Notes: a model not told the origin generated them from the sequence alone. DNA of 64,000 nt from Nocardia neocaledoniensis (GCF_029868625.1 NZ_JARWOJ010000377.1:1-64000), one strand, 5' to 3'; shown: positions 1-8,604, counted from the first letter of the stretch. Numbers and translations: made by a program.

Positions 1-120
<120 letters not shown>

Positions 121-149
121 TTTTCGGGCGGGCCCCCCAACTTTCAGGG

Positions 150-221
150 TGGTCCCAGCTGGTTTCGAACCAGCGACCTTCCGCGTGTGAGGCGGACGCT
201 CTCCCGCTGAGCTATGGGACC
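150..221 (-). tRNA. tRNA-Val (anticodon CAC)
   Basis: Reading the minus strand, GGTCCCA at 221 pairs with TGGGACC near 151 to make a seven-base acceptor stem, with discriminator A at 150. The D arm carries AGCTCAGCGGGAGAGC, the anticodon loop is CTCACAC (anticodon CAC, valine), and the T arm has the GGTTCGAAACC sequence. The CCA end is not encoded (bases after the discriminator read CCC). It is transcribed away from the plus-strand tRNA cluster. Confidence 0.95.
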
Positions 222-267
222 GGAAGTGTACCGAGGGACACCGGGAGTGCCTCTCGAACGAGATGGA

Positions 268-298
268 ACATTAGCACGGGGCACCCTGGTGACACCAA
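268..298 (-). promoter_or_regulatory. Candidate promoter of tRNA-Val(CAC)
   Basis: On the minus strand a TAATGT hexamer (268-273) lies about 47 bases upstream of the tRNA 5' end, preceded by TTGGTG (293-298) at a spacing of 19. The bases around the -10 element, GCTAATGTTCC, recur almost exactly in front of the plus-strand tRNA cluster, which supports a shared promoter type. The spacing is slightly long and no start site is known. Confidence 0.4.
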
Positions 299-547
299 AT
301 CGCCTTGTGAACGAGGGGTTCCGTGTTCCGAGCCGTTCTTGGGCCACCCGGCAGGGCGGACCCCCTGCCGGGTTACCGCTCACACGAATTGTTCAATGCG
401 CATATCTACGTCAGATCATGGTTCCAACCGAGAGGGCAGGGTGGGTGAAGGCGCGGCGGGACCGTTCACTCGCGCGACACCTTCGGCGCCCAGAACACCG
501 CGAACAACATGCCTGTAATTCACATTTGAGCCGGTCTACCAGGCGAT

Positions 548-577
548 TTGTAGTCTGCGCCGACCGTCGGCTAATGT
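548..577 (+). promoter_or_regulatory. Candidate promoter of the Gly-Cys-Val tRNA cluster
   Basis: TTGTAG (548-553) and TAATGT (572-577) are separated by 18 bases and lie about 62 bases before tRNA-Gly. The sequence GCTAATGTTTC around the -10 element is nearly the same as that upstream of the minus-strand tRNA-Val. Assignment rests on hexamer similarity and position only. Confidence 0.4.
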
Positions 578-639
578 TTCTCTCGCACCACGGAGAGCAG
601 CGAGGCCGCCGAGCCGAGCTTCTCCCCTAACGTGTGAAT

Positions 640-712
640 GCGGATGTAGCGCAGCTGGTAGCGCATCACCTTGCCAAGGTGAGGGTCGCGGGTTCGAATC
701 CCGTCATCCGCT
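640..712 (+). tRNA. tRNA-Gly (anticodon GCC)
   Basis: GCGGATG at 640 pairs with CATCCGC at 705-711, with discriminator T at 712. The anticodon stem-loop CACCTTGCCAAGGTG presents GCC, and the T arm reads GCGGGTTCGAATCCCGT. CCA is not encoded. It is the first of three closely spaced plus-strand tRNAs (39 bases before tRNA-Cys), presumably one transcript. Confidence 0.95.
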
Positions 713-751
713 CGAGAGGTAGGTTAGGCATTATGCCATCCTCCTTTGCGC

Positions 752-822
752 GGTGGAGTGGCCGAGTGGTGAGGCAACGGCCTGCAAAGCCGTGCACACG
801 GGTTCGATTCCCGTCTCCACCT
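752..822 (+). tRNA. tRNA-Cys (anticodon GCA)
   Basis: GGTGGAG at 752 pairs with CTCCACC at 815-821, with discriminator T at 822. The anticodon arm CGGCCTGCAAAGCCG gives anticodon GCA, and the T arm contains GGGTTCGATTCCC. At 71 bases it has the short form usual for bacterial tRNA-Cys. Only one base separates it from the following tRNA-Val. Confidence 0.95.
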
Positions 823-823
823 C

Positions 824-898
824 GCGCGATTAGCTCAGCGGGAGAGCGCTTCCCTGACACGGAAGAGGTCACTGGTTCAATCCCAGTATCGCGCACCA
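824..898 (+). tRNA. tRNA-Val (anticodon GAC)
   Basis: GCGCGAT at 824 pairs with ATCGCGC at 888-894, with discriminator A at 895 followed by an encoded CCA (896-898). The loop CTGACAC between CTTCC and GGAAG gives anticodon GAC. It differs from the minus-strand tRNA-Val in both anticodon and acceptor stem, so the two together cover the valine codons ending in C/U and G. It ends directly at a terminator hairpin. Confidence 0.95.
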
Positions 899-899
899 C

Positions 900-931
900 A
901 AGAAGGCCCCGGTTTCGACCGGGGCCTTCTT
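900..931 (+). terminator. Intrinsic terminator after the tRNA cluster
   Basis: AAGAAGGCCCCGG, a six-base loop and CCGGGGCCTTCTT form a perfect 13-bp hairpin immediately after tRNA-Val(GAC). Because the stem ends are A-rich on one side and T-rich on the other, it could stop transcription from either direction. Confidence 0.85.
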
Positions 932-1066
932 GCTGTTCCATGATCGCACACCCGGTGTAACCCAGGTCACTCCTTTCCCGGACGGGGACCGCACTCCCCT
1001 AGGATCGGCACTCGGCGTCGCCCGGCCGGTGGTGGCGCGGCGGACGGCGGCAGGAGAGGCGAGCAG

Positions 1067-2140
1067 TTGAGGCAGATCCTGTTGTCGGCGGGGATCGCCC
1101 TGTTCGTCACCATCACGCTCACCCCGGTGCTGATCCGGGTATTCGCCCGGCGCGGGTTCGGCCAGGAGATCCGGATCGACGGACCGGCCAGCCACCAGAC
1201 CAAACGCGGTACCCCGACGATGGGCGGGCTCGCGATCGGCGCGGGTGTGTGGGCGGGGTTCCTCGGCTCGCATCTGATCGGGCTGCTCTGGGACGCGCCC
1301 GGACCCAGCGCCTCCGGCATCCTCGTGCTGCTGCTGGCCTCGGCGCTGGGCATGGTCGGATTCCTCGACGACTCCATCAAGCTGCGCAAACACCGCAATC
1401 TCGGGCTGACGGCGGCGGGCAAGTACCTGGGGCAGATCGGTGCGGCCGTCGTCTTCGCGGTGCTGATAGTGCGCTTCCCCGGCGCCACCGGGCTCACCCC
1501 GGCGAGCAACAACCTGTCCTATGTCCGTGACATCAACACCATCGCCTTCAGTTCGCTGATCTTCGTCGCGTTCATCTGCCTGCTGGTGGTGGCGTGGTCG
1601 AACGCGGTCAACATCACCGATGGCCTCGACGGCCTCGCCGCCGGCTCGATGAGCCTGACCCTCGGCGCGTACGTGGTGATCAGCCTGTGGCAGTTCGAGA
1701 ACTCGTGCGAACTCGACCCGGGACGCGGGTGCTACAACGTGCGTGACCCGCTGGACCTGGCGGTGGTCAGTGCCGCGGCGGCGGGCGCGTGCATCGGTTT
1801 CCTCTGGTGGAACGCGGCGCCGGCCAAGATCTTCATGGGCGACACGGGGTCGCTCGGGCTCGGCGGGCTGGTGGCGGGCCTGTCGATCACCAGCCGCACC
1901 GAACTGCTCGCGGTGGTGCTCGGCGCGCTGTTCGTCGCGGAGATCCTGTCGGTGCTGCTGCAGATCGTGGTGTTCCGCACCACCCACACGCGACTGTTCC
2001 GGATGGCGCCGTTCCACCATCACTTCGAGCTGAACAACTGGCCGGAGACGGCGGTGATCATCCGGTTCTGGGTGCTCGCCGGCATCGCGTCGGCGATCGG
2101 GTTGTGCCTGTTCTACGGCGAATACATCACCGCGATATGA
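1067..2140 (+). CDS. mraY: Phospho-MurNAc-pentapeptide transferase (MraY)
   Basis: MraY moves phospho-MurNAc-pentapeptide from UDP to undecaprenyl phosphate at the inner membrane face, making lipid I for peptidoglycan. The 357-residue length fits the family. Visible motifs are the KRGTPTMGG loop (46-54), the DD pair at 101-102, NITDGLDGL (182-190), [12 protein letters not shown] (256-267) and the HHH motif at 317-319, among about ten membrane segments. The TTG start at 1067 has AGGAGA nine bases upstream. The usual murE/murF/murD neighbours are absent; it sits between tRNAs and an unrelated gene, so it may be a second copy or a relocated gene. A related polyprenyl-phosphate transferase such as WecA is less likely because of the HHH motif. 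Confidence 0.88.
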   Translation: MRQILLSAGIALFVTITLTPVLIRVFARRGFGQEIRIDGPASHQTKRGTPTMGGLAIGAGVWAGFLGSHLIGLLWDAPGPSASGILVLLLASALGMVGFLDDSIKLRKHRNLGLTAAGKYLGQIGAAVVFAVLIVRFPGATGLTPASNNLSYVRDINTIAFSSLIFVAFICLLVVAWSNAVNITDGLDGLAAGSMSLTLGAYVVISLWQFENSCELDPGRGCYNVRDPLDLAVVSAAAAGACIGFLWWNAAPAKIFMGDTGSLGLGGLVAGLSITSRTELLAVVLGALFVAEILSVLLQIVVFRTTHTRLFRMAPFHHHFELNNWPETAVIIRFWVLAGIASAIGLCLFYGEYITAI

Positions 2141-2205
2141 GCGGGCGCTGTCGGTGGGCCCGGCTACGCTGACCCGACACAGCGAGCCGAGCGGGAGGAG
2201 GGCCA

Positions 2206-3423
2206 GTGAGAGCCGGGAGCGGGCGCGACCTCGACCACGACATCGCCGCCGAGGTGTCCTTCGAGCTGGAGGAGCTCGACGAGCTGGTCGCCGAGCTGCT
2301 GGTCGAGCACGCCGAACGCGCCGCCAGGGATGCCAGGATCGTGGCCCTGCGGCTGGGCATCGGCGGCCGGCGTCCGGAAACGCTCACCCGCATCGGCGCC
2401 CGCTACGACCTGGCCCGCGACCGGGTCCGCCAGCTCTACGCCAAGGCCATCGGTCAGCTCCTGCGCGAAGCCACCCGGTCCGGGCATCGCAGCACGACGG
2501 TGTTCGCCCGCCGATACCCCCGCGATCACGGCGACCTGCGCCTGGTCCGGATGTTGCTCGCCGAGACCTACGCCACCGACACCGATCTGGTGGCGATGGA
2601 GTGGTCCTATCTCAAGCTGCGCCTGGCCGGGCACGACCAGACCGACGCCAAGCGCGTCGCCGGATACGTGATGCAGCGAATCCTGGGGTGGCAGAAGAAG
2701 ACCGCCAGCATCCTGGCCAAGCTGCGACCGCTCGACGAGACCGACGACCTCGACGCGCTGTTCGGCGACATCGACTGGGGCGGCGGCACGCCCGCACCGC
2801 TGCCGACCGCCTCCGCCCGGGTCGCCGACGGCGACGACGACGGCCGCGGCCGCTTCTATCTCGCCTCCGTCGGCCGCGACGTGGCCTACGACTCCGCGCT
2901 CACCGCACGCCTGCTGCGCAGCCTCGACGCCGACCCGAGGGTGACGGCCTTCCAGGAGGAACCGGCCGCGCTCACCTATCGGTTCGGCGAGCAGGACCAA
3001 GTGCACTATCCGGCGGTCGCCGCGCAGCTCACCGACGGGCGGATCGCGCTGATCGACGTCGTCCCGCTGGGCCGGATCGCCTTCCACCACACCAGGGTCC
3101 AGTGCGACCTCGGCCGCGCGCACGCCCACGCCAACGGCTGGGGCTGGCACGCCTGGACCGGTAGCGCCCTCGACGAGGCCGCGCTGCGCACCCGCCCGAT
3201 CGACCCCGCCGTCGACGCGCGCCTCACCGCCGACCTGGCGCGCGGCCCGTACGACCGCCGCGCACTCGACGCGGTCCGCGCCGAGACGGGCCTCGAGCTG
3301 CTCGACCTGGCCGGGCTGGTGCTGCGGCACGACTGGCGATGGGAGCGAACGCCGATGCGGCTCAGCGCATCACCATCGCGCCCGCCATCAGCGTCACGCA
3401 CAGCAGCATCGCGCAGCAGGTGA
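2206..3423 (+). CDS. Sigma-region-4-like HTH protein with TnsA-like domain
   Basis: 405 residues. Residues about 40-90 resemble sigma-factor region 4.2: a helix-turn-helix ending in DRVRQLYAKAI, like the [12 protein letters not shown] end of SigA-type proteins. The C-terminal half (about 230-330) has the pattern of the TnsA/restriction-endonuclease fold: a helix, then a strand with QEEPAALTYRF, HYPAVAAQL, ADGR-like turn and IDVVP. The usual acidic/EVK catalytic residues appear replaced (A at the PD position, DVV for EVK), so a nuclease activity is unlikely. GTG start at 2206 follows GGAGG at good spacing. Its end overlaps the convergent gene by 62 bases. Function unknown; probably DNA binding. 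Confidence 0.65.
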   Translation: MRAGSGRDLDHDIAAEVSFELEELDELVAELLVEHAERAARDARIVALRLGIGGRRPETLTRIGARYDLARDRVRQLYAKAIGQLLREATRSGHRSTTVFARRYPRDHGDLRLVRMLLAETYATDTDLVAMEWSYLKLRLAGHDQTDAKRVAGYVMQRILGWQKKTASILAKLRPLDETDDLDALFGDIDWGGGTPAPLPTASARVADGDDDGRGRFYLASVGRDVAYDSALTARLLRSLDADPRVTAFQEEPAALTYRFGEQDQVHYPAVAAQLTDGRIALIDVVPLGRIAFHHTRVQCDLGRAHAHANGWGWHAWTGSALDEAALRTRPIDPAVDARLTADLARGPYDRRALDAVRAETGLELLDLAGLVLRHDWRWERTPMRLSASPSRPPSASRTAASRSR

Positions 3424-4315
3424 GCCACTGCCACTGGTTGATCGTGCGATCCATCCGCGCGATCGTCGCCCGCAGGCCGGCCGCGATCCGCTGCTGGGCG
3501 ACCAGCTCGCTGCGCACCCCGGCCAGCGTGATGGCCTCGGCGTCGGCGTTCACGCCCGCCCGATCGATCCGGTGATGCAGGCGGGAGACCAGCTTCTGCT
3601 TGTCCCGCACGGTCTGCCGCGACACCGCGAGCTCGACCCGCTGGTCGCGCAACTGCTTACGCTGCTGTTCGATCAGGGCGGCCTGCGCCCCGGTATGCCG
3701 TTCCCAGGTGCCCACCTCGGCCCACCCTCCTGTCATCAGATCCACGTGTCCCCAGTGGATCTCACCGTTCACCCAGCCCGCGAGGACATCGCGCAGTTCC
3801 CAGCTCGCCCGCGACGCCGTCGCGAACCCCGACTCCCCCGCCGTCAGCATGCCCTGGTCGATGCGGTAGTCGGCGGACGCCGGCGCGAAGTCGGCGATAC
3901 CGACCGCGGGCACCAGCGGCACCCAGTAGCCGCGCGGGCAGACCCACAGCACGTCGTCGATACCGGCGGCACGCAGCCGCTCCCGGTGGGCGCGGGCGGC
4001 GGTGATGTCGAGCGGGCCGGTGCGCACCTCCACCACACAGCGGCGATCGCCGCGACGCCAGTAGACATCGACGGGGATGTCGTCGATCCGGGCGTCCACC
4101 TGCGCCTCGTCGGCGCCCGCCGCCGTGAGACGGCCACAGATCCAGTGCTCGAGGCGCTGCGTGTTCCACTGTCTGGCCACACATTCGGGACACCCGCAGC
4201 CGTATCCGGTCCGCTCCGGGGCCGCGCGGCGGGTGCCCTCGGAGATGCCGAGTTCGTCCAGCAGCGCCCGTCGTCCACACGCGACCTTGGTCTCGCTCCG
4301 CCGCTTCGTCCTCAC
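3362..4315 (-). CDS. CoiA-like nuclease-fold protein with membrane anchor
   Basis: 317 residues starting at GTG 4315 (the ATG five bases upstream meets a stop after two codons). The N-terminal part has a Cys cluster (GCGCPEC, about 39-45) and then a segment, VDVYWRRGDRRCVVEVRTG (about 82-100), followed by an Arg-containing helix and DDVLWVCPRGYW. This matches the pattern of the competence protein CoiA nuclease-like domain (D, ExQ/R, W). Residues about 210-285 are a likely coiled coil, and the extreme C-terminus is one hydrophobic segment, so the protein may be membrane-tethered with its domain in the cytoplasm. Function unknown; assignment is by motif reading only. Confidence 0.65.
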   Translation of the reverse strand: MRTKRRSETKVACGRRALLDELGISEGTRRAAPERTGYGCGCPECVARQWNTQRLEHWICGRLTAAGADEAQVDARIDDIPVDVYWRRGDRRCVVEVRTGPLDITAARAHRERLRAAGIDDVLWVCPRGYWVPLVPAVGIADFAPASADYRIDQGMLTAGESGFATASRASWELRDVLAGWVNGEIHWGHVDLMTGGWAEVGTWERHTGAQAALIEQQRKQLRDQRVELAVSRQTVRDKQKLVSRLHHRIDRAGVNADAEAITLAGVRSELVAQQRIAAGLRATIARMDRTINQWQWLTCCAMLLCVTLMAGAMVMR

Positions 4316-4698
4316 ACCATCACTCCCTCACCCGGGACCCCGACGTGGGCCAGCACCCATGTCGTGTGTCCAGGTTCCCGCAGCAGCCGACAGGCCGCCA
4401 GCCCCCTTGACCCGCGCTCGGGTGCGTCACCGATCGGTGATCGAGATCACACACGCGACTCCGCTTGTATATCAAGCCATTTCATTGTGCCAACGTCGCA
4501 GAACGACGCCGAGATCTTGATCATTTCGATACACATACCCGGCCTGTTGCTGGTCCTTTTCGTCCGGATTACGAATCGGTTCGGCGCGTCGCCGAAACCG
4601 TCCGGCGGCCATCGCGCCCGGACGGAGCGGGCCGACGGTGGATATGATCGCTGCGGCCGGGGCGGGCACGCTCGCCGAGCACGGGAAGTAGGGTGTGC
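4316..4698. other. Divergent intergenic region, locally AT-richer
   Basis: About 380 bases between two divergent genes (CoiA-like on minus, the repeat protein on plus). No gene is supported. Positions about 4440-4580 are clearly richer in A and T than the surroundings and contain the near-palindrome CTTGTATATCAAG (4464-4476). This is the likely promoter area for one or both neighbours, but no certain -35/-10 pair can be picked. Confidence 0.45.
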
Positions 4699-7536
4699 AT
4701 GAACCACGCTGAGCACGACGAGTCCATCGGGTCGATGCTGGCGAGTATCGCCGCGGCACTGCGTGAGGTCAGTGACAAACTCGATATCGTCGCCGCCCGG
4801 GTGCAGCACGAGGTGCCGACCTTTCCCGCCGACGACGATCTTCCCGAGAAGACCAGGATCCACCGGCTCGAATCCTGGGCATTCCATGCGTCACAGGACA
4901 TTTCGCGGTTGAGCTCCCGGCTCGACGCCCTCGACGGCGGTGACACGCCGCCCCGCACGGGGCGCAGCACCCCGAGCCGCCGCGAGGTCAGGGAGGCCGC
5001 CGAACGCGCGGCCGCCGAGGCGGAGAACACCGACGAGGGTGTGCGGCCACCGCTGGAACGGCGCCTCTCGCGCACCGACCACCTCGGTGACCCGACCTGG
5101 CCGCTCACCGTCGCCCCGATTCCGCGGGCCACCGGGGAGTCCTCGGGCGCGGAAGCTGGTTCCTGGTCGCCGTTCTCGGCGCCCGACAGCGAATCGCGCG
5201 CCGATCACAGCGGGGTGTCGACGACCCTCGCCCATGACATGGGCGCGGCCCGCGATGCCGCCTCCGCCGAGCGACGCAACGGCGCCGCGCGGCGCAACGG
5301 CGCCGGAGCGCACGGCGCGCCGCAAGAACGCCGGAACGGTGCCTTCCCGGGGGGAAGCGTGGCGATCGACTCCACCCGGGCGCTGAACGGCGCGAGAGCG
5401 AACGGCGCCGTGGTCGAGAGCGGGATTCCCGGGGACTCCGTCCTCGCGCCCGACGTCGCGGAACCGCGCGACACCGCGGCCACCCACGGCACTCGCGGCG
5501 TTGGCGACGGACAGGTGAGCGCCGGTCGCCGTCAGGAAAGCCGTGCCGCCGAGCGGGAGGCCGCCGAGGCGACGGTGCCGGAGTTGTCGTCCGACGGCGG
5601 GGCCGGTCGCGGGATCGCGGGCGGGACTGCACTCGGGACACCCGGTGTAGCGGAGTCCTCGTCGAACGGCCGCGCCGGTGGCCATCGGTCGGAGGAGGTC
5701 GCGGTCGAGCGTGCTCGGCCGGTGGGCAGGGTGGATACGGACGCCCCGCGCGAGGTCGGCGGGATCGGCACGGACGCCGCGGCCGAGGTGGGCTCGACCG
5801 GATCGGTGCGGGTCGGTGACGGGCCGGGTGACGCCGACCGCCGGTCGATCGATCCCAGGGCTGACGGGCTCACTGCGGGAACCTCCGCCCAGCAGACGAG
5901 CGCGTCCGCGCAGGCGGCCGGTACATCGCCGCGGGCGACGCTGTCGGCGGCGGCCCCGGCGCAGGAAGTCGGCGATGCCACACCGGTCGCGACGGGGGGA
6001 ACGAATGGGTATGCCCACGGATCCGATCCGCGGACGACAGAGCTCGGGTCGGGCGGCACCGCCAATGGCATCCACTGGACCTTCGCCGACGACGACACCC
6101 TGACCTCCACACCCTCGGTCCGAAACGGCCACGACCGCAACGGTTTCACCGGCGGTGACCCACGCGACCAGCTACCCCAGGCCTCCTCCCCCGGCACACC
6201 CGCGGCACCACCTGCGCGACTCTCCGCTCCGAAGACCCGCCCCGCTCCCGCCGCCGAGACCACAGCTCCTGCCGCGCACACGTCCTCCGCCGCGCACTCG
6301 GCCGCCGCCCCACAGTCGACCACCGCCCCACACTCGACCACCGCCACGCACTCCGCCACCGCCCCACACTCGGCCACCGCCACGCACTCCGCTACCGCCC
6401 CACACTCGGCCACCGCCCCACAGTCGGCCACCACCACGCACTCGACCTCCGCCCCACAGTCGACCACCGCCACGCACTCAGCCACCGCTCCCACGAAAAT
6501 CACGATTCCGGTCGGCGGTTCGCCGGAGCGAGTGCCGGGGTTCCCTGACCTCGCGAACCCCGACGCGCAGTCCTACACCCGTGCCGCGGACCGTCACCCT
6601 GCGGCGGATGCGTTCGTCAACGGCCAGAACAGCACCACGAACACCGCGCTGTCCGGCTTCTCGGCCACCGTGGAGCTGACGCCGTCCACGACCGGTTCCC
6701 CCGCGGCGGAGACCGATCGCACCGCGAACCCCGGACCGGCCTCGCACGCACCCGAGCCGGTTCCCGCCACCAGCGCGACCCCCGTGAGCACGTCGACCTC
6801 CGGGACAGCCCGCTCCACTGAGTTGACGACCCCCTCCTCGGTCGATCGCGGCCACGACGCCGCGCCGGGCACCGGAGGTACCGGACAGGTCGGTACCGGG
6901 CACACGGCGATGACAGCGAGTTCCGATGCCGCCGGGCACACCGGCGGCATGCCCGCGCAGCGCGGGTCGGTCGGCGAGATGTCGCCGACGGGTATCCCGC
7001 TCTCGGCCGACCACACGACGCCGGACCGGATCCCTTCGGGCGAAGTGGCGGTGGACCAGCCCACTGGCTCCGCCGACGTGGGACGGGCGTCGGGTGGGCT
7101 CACCACCGCGGCGGGCAGCGCCGCGCGGTCGGTCACCCCGGAATACCCCGCATCGACCGAGACGCGATCCGCGTACCCCGCCGCGGCGGACGAATACACC
7201 GGGTACACGCCGTCGGGCAACGGCCGCGGGCCCGCTGACATGTTCACGAACGACCCGGGTTCGGCGGCTCGGCCTGGACCCGCCGACTTCGGAGCGCCGA
7301 TCCCGAGTGGTGGCGCCGCGCAGACGAGCCCGTTCGATCGCGTCCCGGCCGACCCGGCACCGCCGACGGCGACCGACGCGGCGGGAATCACGGTGACCGG
7401 GACGTACCGGGCCTTCGATATCGAGAAGGCGCACGTCGACAAGTTGCAGGCGATGCTCGACGAGTTGAAGCGCTCAGCGGGGCTGCCGCCGGGGCGGCGC
7501 GACGTCTTCGGTCCACCGACCACGGAACCCGGCTGA
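4699..7536 (+). CDS. Large low-complexity protein, function unknown
   Basis: About 945 residues, not recognised. The first 75 residues look folded and helical (an amphipathic N-terminus with LREVSDKLDIVAARV). Most of the rest is Ala/Thr/Ser/Gly/Pro-rich and probably disordered, with NGA-rich patches (RRNGA repeats around residues 190-235) and a Pro-His/Gln-Ser-x-Thr-Ala tandem repeat at about 538-597. The last 40 residues again look helical (IEKAHVDKLQAMLDELKR). ATG 4699 is preferred over GTG 4693 because TAGGG lies five bases upstream of it. No signal peptide or membrane segment is evident. The conserved ends joined by a long linker suggest a scaffold or tether. Confidence 0.7.
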   Translation: MNHAEHDESIGSMLASIAAALREVSDKLDIVAARVQHEVPTFPADDDLPEKTRIHRLESWAFHASQDISRLSSRLDALDGGDTPPRTGRSTPSRREVREAAERAAAEAENTDEGVRPPLERRLSRTDHLGDPTWPLTVAPIPRATGESSGAEAGSWSPFSAPDSESRADHSGVSTTLAHDMGAARDAASAERRNGAARRNGAGAHGAPQERRNGAFPGGSVAIDSTRALNGARANGAVVESGIPGDSVLAPDVAEPRDTAATHGTRGVGDGQVSAGRRQESRAAEREAAEATVPELSSDGGAGRGIAGGTALGTPGVAESSSNGRAGGHRSEEVAVERARPVGRVDTDAPREVGGIGTDAAAEVGSTGSVRVGDGPGDADRRSIDPRADGLTAGTSAQQTSASAQAAGTSPRATLSAAAPAQEVGDATPVATGGTNGYAHGSDPRTTELGSGGTANGIHWTFADDDTLTSTPSVRNGHDRNGFTGGDPRDQLPQASSPGTPAAPPARLSAPKTRPAPAAETTAPAAHTSSAAHSAAAPQSTTAPHSTTATHSATAPHSATATHSATAPHSATAPQSATTTHSTSAPQSTTATHSATAPTKITIPVGGSPERVPGFPDLANPDAQSYTRAADRHPAADAFVNGQNSTTNTALSGFSATVELTPSTTGSPAAETDRTANPGPASHAPEPVPATSATPVSTSTSGTARSTELTTPSSVDRGHDAAPGTGGTGQVGTGHTAMTASSDAAGHTGGMPAQRGSVGEMSPTGIPLSADHTTPDRIPSGEVAVDQPTGSADVGRASGGLTTAAGSAARSVTPEYPASTETRSAYPAAADEYTGYTPSGNGRGPADMFTNDPGSAARPGPADFGAPIPSGGAAQTSPFDRVPADPAPPTATDAAGITVTGTYRAFDIEKAHVDKLQAMLDELKRSAGLPPGRRDVFGPPTTEPG
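6310..6489 (+). repeat. Ten tandem 18-bp repeats inside the coding region
   Basis: Ten consecutive 18-base units with consensus CCACACTCGGCCACCGCC alternate with ACGCACTCCGCCACCGCC, each coding for six residues of the type PHSATA or THSATA. Unit length is a multiple of three, so copy-number change keeps the frame. The alternation of two variants suggests that a 36-bp pair was duplicated. Confidence 0.9.
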
Positions 7537-7748
7537 CCGGACGGGCACGCGGGGGATCCGAGGTATGGATGGCGGTTGCCGGTCCGTCGTCGACACGCAG
7601 CGCCACCGGCGCACTGGACCCGGCAACCGCCCGCCCGCCGGTCGGGAGGCCGGACATCCCGTCCCCGGTGGCAGTCTGTGATTGGATCCACGGCGAACAT
7701 ACCCGCGTGTTCCCGTTCCAAACGGGTCCCCGACCGCCGAAGGAGACC

Positions 7749-8225
7749 ATGAACGCGATCGCCGAGCAGCTCGCCGAGCTGGCCGAACGCCACGATCTGA
7801 CGGTGGCCGTCGCCGAATCGCTGACAGCGGGCAACGTGGCCGCGGCCCTGGGCGCCGCACCCGATTCCGCCGTGTGGTTCCGCGGCGCCGTCATCGCCTA
7901 CTCCACCGAGGTCAAGCGACGCGTCCTCGACGTCCCCGATGTTCCGGTGGTCTCGGAGGTCGCGGCGAAGGCCATGGCCGAGGGCGTGCGAACCCTGCTG
8001 GACGCCGACCTCGCCGTGGCCACCACCGGCGTCGGCGGCCCGGGCCCACAGGACGGTGAACCCGAGGGCTCGGTGTGGTTCTGTGTGTGTTCACGGGCGG
8101 GCATGCGAACGAGCCACCGGCAGTTCGACGGCGACCCGGCCGAAGTCCTCGAGCAATCCGTGCGGTACGCGCTGGAACTACTCCTGTCGACGGCGACCAC
8201 GATCACGAGCACGAGCAAGGGATGA
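7749..8225 (+). CDS. pncC: Nicotinamide-nucleotide amidase (PncC/CinA C-terminal)
   Basis: 158 residues covering the CinA C-terminal domain alone, without the N-terminal molybdopterin-like domain of full CinA. PncC hydrolyses nicotinamide mononucleotide to nicotinate mononucleotide plus ammonia in the NAD recycling route. The family signatures are AESLTAG (the position of the active-site Ser in AESCTGG), AYSTEVK and TGVGGPGPQDG. The start at ATG 7749 is set by AGGAG four bases before it, although the frame is open upstream. The next gene overlaps by ATGA, so translation is probably coupled. Confidence 0.88.
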   Translation: MNAIAEQLAELAERHDLTVAVAESLTAGNVAAALGAAPDSAVWFRGAVIAYSTEVKRRVLDVPDVPVVSEVAAKAMAEGVRTLLDADLAVATTGVGGPGPQDGEPEGSVWFCVCSRAGMRTSHRQFDGDPAEVLEQSVRYALELLLSTATTITSTSKG

Positions 8226-8578
8226 ACAGCGCTGCGCCGCCGTCCCGTCGGGCACCGCGCGCGTCACCGCGGTCCGCATGGGTGGCCTACGTCGCGTTCG
8301 GGCTCGCGGCTGTCGCTGTGACGACGGCTTTTGTCACCGGCCGGGTCCCCTGCCCGTGGGATCCGCTCGAAACCACCCTCACCGGGCCGCTGATCTATAC
8401 CCTCCTGCCCGCGATTCCGGGCGGGACCGCGCTGCTGCTCGGCACCGTGGCAACGACTCGCCTCGACGCCACGCGAGGCCGTCGGTGGGCGTACGCCGCG
8501 CAGTTCGTCGCGGGCGCCGCGCTGGTGACGACACTCCTCCTCGTGGCCCGCATCGTGCTGTTCGTTCTGACATGGTGA
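8222..8578 (+). CDS. Small membrane protein, function unknown
   Basis: 118 residues, not recognised. Three hydrophobic stretches can be read (about residues 19-40, 55-77 and 89-116), with a positively charged N-terminus, suggesting a small three-span membrane protein. Its ATG overlaps the pncC stop (ATGA), which fixes the start and indicates co-expression with pncC. No functional link between the two can be inferred from sequence alone. Confidence 0.75.
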   Translation: MNSAAPPSRRAPRASPRSAWVAYVAFGLAAVAVTTAFVTGRVPCPWDPLETTLTGPLIYTLLPAIPGGTALLLGTVATTRLDATRGRRWAYAAQFVAGAALVTTLLLVARIVLFVLTW

Positions 8579-8604
8579 AGCTCGTCGTTCAACTGACCGG
8601 CGGC

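Larger units (their letters stand above)
222..639. other. Spacer between divergent tRNA units
   Basis: About 420 bases separate the minus-strand tRNA-Val from the plus-strand tRNA cluster. No convincing gene is present: the open frame that crosses it also runs through a tRNA and has no family resemblance. It contains the two candidate tRNA promoters described separately (around 268-298 and 548-577). Confidence 0.6.

Noticed and set aside
214-960. Open frames across the tRNA cluster
   Set aside because: They translate tRNA genes and spacer sequence; the tRNAs are complete and explain the DNA.
869-2023. Long minus-strand open frame opposite mraY
   Set aside because: Low-complexity Arg/Glu/His-rich translation with no motif; mraY on the plus strand has all family motifs.
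4693-4698. GTG 4693 as start of the large repeat protein
   Set aside because: The ATG two codons later has the better-spaced TAGGG site; the difference is only two residues.
6310-6489. Regular repeats considered as a CRISPR array
   Set aside because: Units are contiguous 18-mers without unique spacers and encode an in-frame peptide repeat.
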